From Brevundimonas sp. (GTDB lineage Bacteria; Pseudomonadota; Alphaproteobacteria; Caulobacterales; Caulobacteraceae): a stretch of DNA of 64,000 nt. The notes under the pieces were generated by a model that did not search any database, had not been told where the DNA came from, and worked only from the letters and a program-made list of their open reading frames with translations. Every line of letters starts with the position of its first letter. Position 1 is the first letter of the stretch. Of the stretch, positions 63,069-64,000 are shown piece by piece. The stretch is taken from the NCBI GenBank assembly GCA_004296955.1, contig SCVB01000103.1:22886-86885 (forward strand). The letters are read 5' to 3'. Both the position numbers and the translations under genes were made by a program.

Positions 63069-63648
63069 CGGGATCACCGGCCGCACCAGCGTCGCCCTCC
63101 TCCGCGATCGCCTCATCCGTCAGTTCGACCCAGCGCACGGTCTCCGCCTCCGCCGCGCGGCCCGCCTCGCTGACCGCGACGGTCCCGCCCGCCTCGCGCG
63201 CGATCCGCTCGGCGTCCCAGACGCGCCGCATCAGCGCCGTCTGGGTCTGGCGGGCGGCGGTCATCAAGGCCCGGCGGTGGTCCCAATAGGCCGCCTTCAC
63301 CGCCCGGTCGGGATCGTCGCCCTCCCGGACCCAGAACCGCTCGCGCAGGATCTCCGGGTCGCAGTGGATGGCCTCGAACAACAGCTTCAGATCCATCGTC
63401 TCGACGGTCAGGTCGAGCCGCTTGGCCCGCTCGCCCAGCCGCGCATAGCTCTCGGCCAGCCCGGCCAGGGCCCGCGCCTCGGTCCACAGCCGCCTTCGCA
63501 TCGCCCGCCCCGAGGCCAGGGTCGCCGCCCGCGCGAGGGCGGCAGGATCGGCGGCCTCGGGGTCGTCGACCGGGGCCGGGGCGAAGAGGTCGGGCCGCTC
63601 GGGCGGCGGTTCGGAGGCGGGGCGGCGTCGCGAAGTGCGGTCTTTCAT
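63034..63648 (-). CDS. Hypothetical helical protein
   Basis: A 204-residue protein starting MKDRTSRRRPASEPPPERP. A Pro-rich charged N-terminus of about 40 residues is followed by a helical region (ARAATLASGRAMRRRLWTEARALAGLAESYARLGERAKRLDLTVETMDLKLLFEAIHCDPEILRERFW) and an acidic Ala-rich tail. No family recognised. The ATG at 63648 is taken because the open frame farther upstream reads straight through the GT-rich repeat and has repeat-like composition. Confidence 0.65.
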   Translation of the reverse strand: MKDRTSRRRPASEPPPERPDLFAPAPVDDPEAADPAALARAATLASGRAMRRRLWTEARALAGLAESYARLGERAKRLDLTVETMDLKLLFEAIHCDPEILRERFWVREGDDPDRAVKAAYWDHRRALMTAARQTQTALMRRVWDAERIAREAGGTVAVSEAGRAAEAETVRWVELTDEAIAEEGDAGAAGDPATASGTASPRP

Positions 63649-63686
63649 GGGCGCTCTCGTTTCTCCCTCGCCCGGAAGTGGAGGGG

Positions 63687-63783
63687 TGGTTGGTGGTTGG
63701 TGGCTGGTGGTTGGTGATGGGATTTGGCGCACCGGCGGCGACGCGTCCGAGGCGCCAACCACCAGCCACCAGCCACCAATCAC
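63687..63783. repeat. GT-rich inverted repeat
   Basis: The left arm (about 63687-63730) is built of GGTTGG and GGCTGG units and ends TTGGCGC. The right arm (63752-63783) is its reverse complement, beginning GCGCCAA and continuing with CCACCAG units; about 22 of 24 bases pair beyond a 7-base bulge. The loop is about 21 bases. Many GG pairs on the plus strand could also form a weak G-quadruplex. Confidence 0.7.
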
Positions 63784-64000
63784 GCAGGACTCTTCGCCGC
63801 CTGTTTCCAGGCGGGTGGGGAGGGCGCGGGGCGGCCGGGCCTCGCCCGGTGCAAGTTTCACATTCCGTTTCGACGAAGCAGACCTGCCCCGCGCAGCCGT
63901 TTTCCACGCGCCCTCCGGCTGGCGGCCCTTGCTTCGGGCCTTGCCGGATCTCCGACGCTGACATTGCTGCCAGCACCGCGCGGCGGACATGACGGCCTGC
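63784..64000. other. Right-end intergenic stretch without a recognised gene
   Basis: Between the GT-rich repeat and the window edge I see no convincing coding sequence on either strand. Open frames here are short, lack a good ribosome site and have no recognisable domain. A gene start or end beyond the edge could reach into it. Confidence 0.5.

Noticed and set aside
63649-63990. Upstream extension of the last minus-strand gene, which stays open through the GT-rich repeat
   Set aside because: The extension encodes repeat-derived Trp/Gly/Val and Pro-rich sequence and has no ribosome site; the ATG at 63648 begins the plausible protein.

Overview
The window looks like chromosomal DNA of a high-GC alphaproteobacterium of the Caulobacterales, most likely Brevundimonas or a close relative. 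The evidence is the very high GC, the tolQRAB-pal-cpoB-tilS-ftsH and ruvCAB blocks, a PleC-type histidine kinase, a cytochrome c maturation operon, GANTC (CcrM-type) sites, and heavy use of GTG/TTG starts with 4-base stop/start overlaps. No rRNA, tRNA, CRISPR, prophage or insertion sequence was seen. The genus is inferred from gene content only.

Layout. 1-3.7 kb: end of an Mj0619-like radical SAM gene, two small paralogous membrane proteins, a Nudix hydrolase, a 26-residue membrane peptide, a FolM-like reductase and FolB. 3.8-11 kb: small membrane proteins, GNAT, a YghA-like SDR, DUF4126, DusA, a DUF4142 lipoprotein and a Kef-type antiporter. 11-17 kb: YfbK-like VWA protein, YcaQ-like glycosylase, a long palindromic repeat, ALDH7-type dehydrogenase, CBS protein. 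17-21 kb: PleC-like kinase, then an EF-hand/ECF sigma/anti-sigma/Spy-like group. 21-28 kb: glnE, a two-component pair and DegP. 28-33 kb: ccmI-E-F-H with no ccmG, preceded by an unknown gene. 33-36 kb: PepSY/OmpR-type regulator/kinase operon facing a secreted protein across a region holding two matching tandem-repeat boxes. 36-42 kb: PhzF, GNAT, nucleotidyltransferase, thiD, folP, a winged-helix regulator with its membrane partner, and an acyltransferase. 42-51 kb: ftsH, tilS (carrying an in-frame palindromic repeat), cpoB, pal, tolB, tolA, tolR, tolQ, ybgC. 51-57 kb: ruvBAC, MgtC-cupin-MgtC, yebC. 57-64 kb: secreted acetamidase/formamidase-like protein behind a TACAnnTGTA operator, thioesterase, zinc alcohol dehydrogenase, NYN protein, fasciclin lipoprotein, RcnB-like protein, two hypotheticals and a GT-rich hairpin repeat.

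How they work together. The Tol-Pal set spans and constricts the envelope. DegP, FtsH and several sensor systems handle envelope and protein quality control. The ccm genes mature c-type cytochromes. RuvABC resolves Holliday junctions. FolB and FolP are folate enzymes, while the FolM-like reductase and radical SAM protein suggest a further pterin role. The main points for follow-up are the pterin-linked cluster at the left end, the repeat inside tilS, the ccm operon without ccmG, the paired regulator boxes at 35.7-35.8 kb, the CopY/BlaI-like operator at 58.4 kb and the EF-hand/ECF group.
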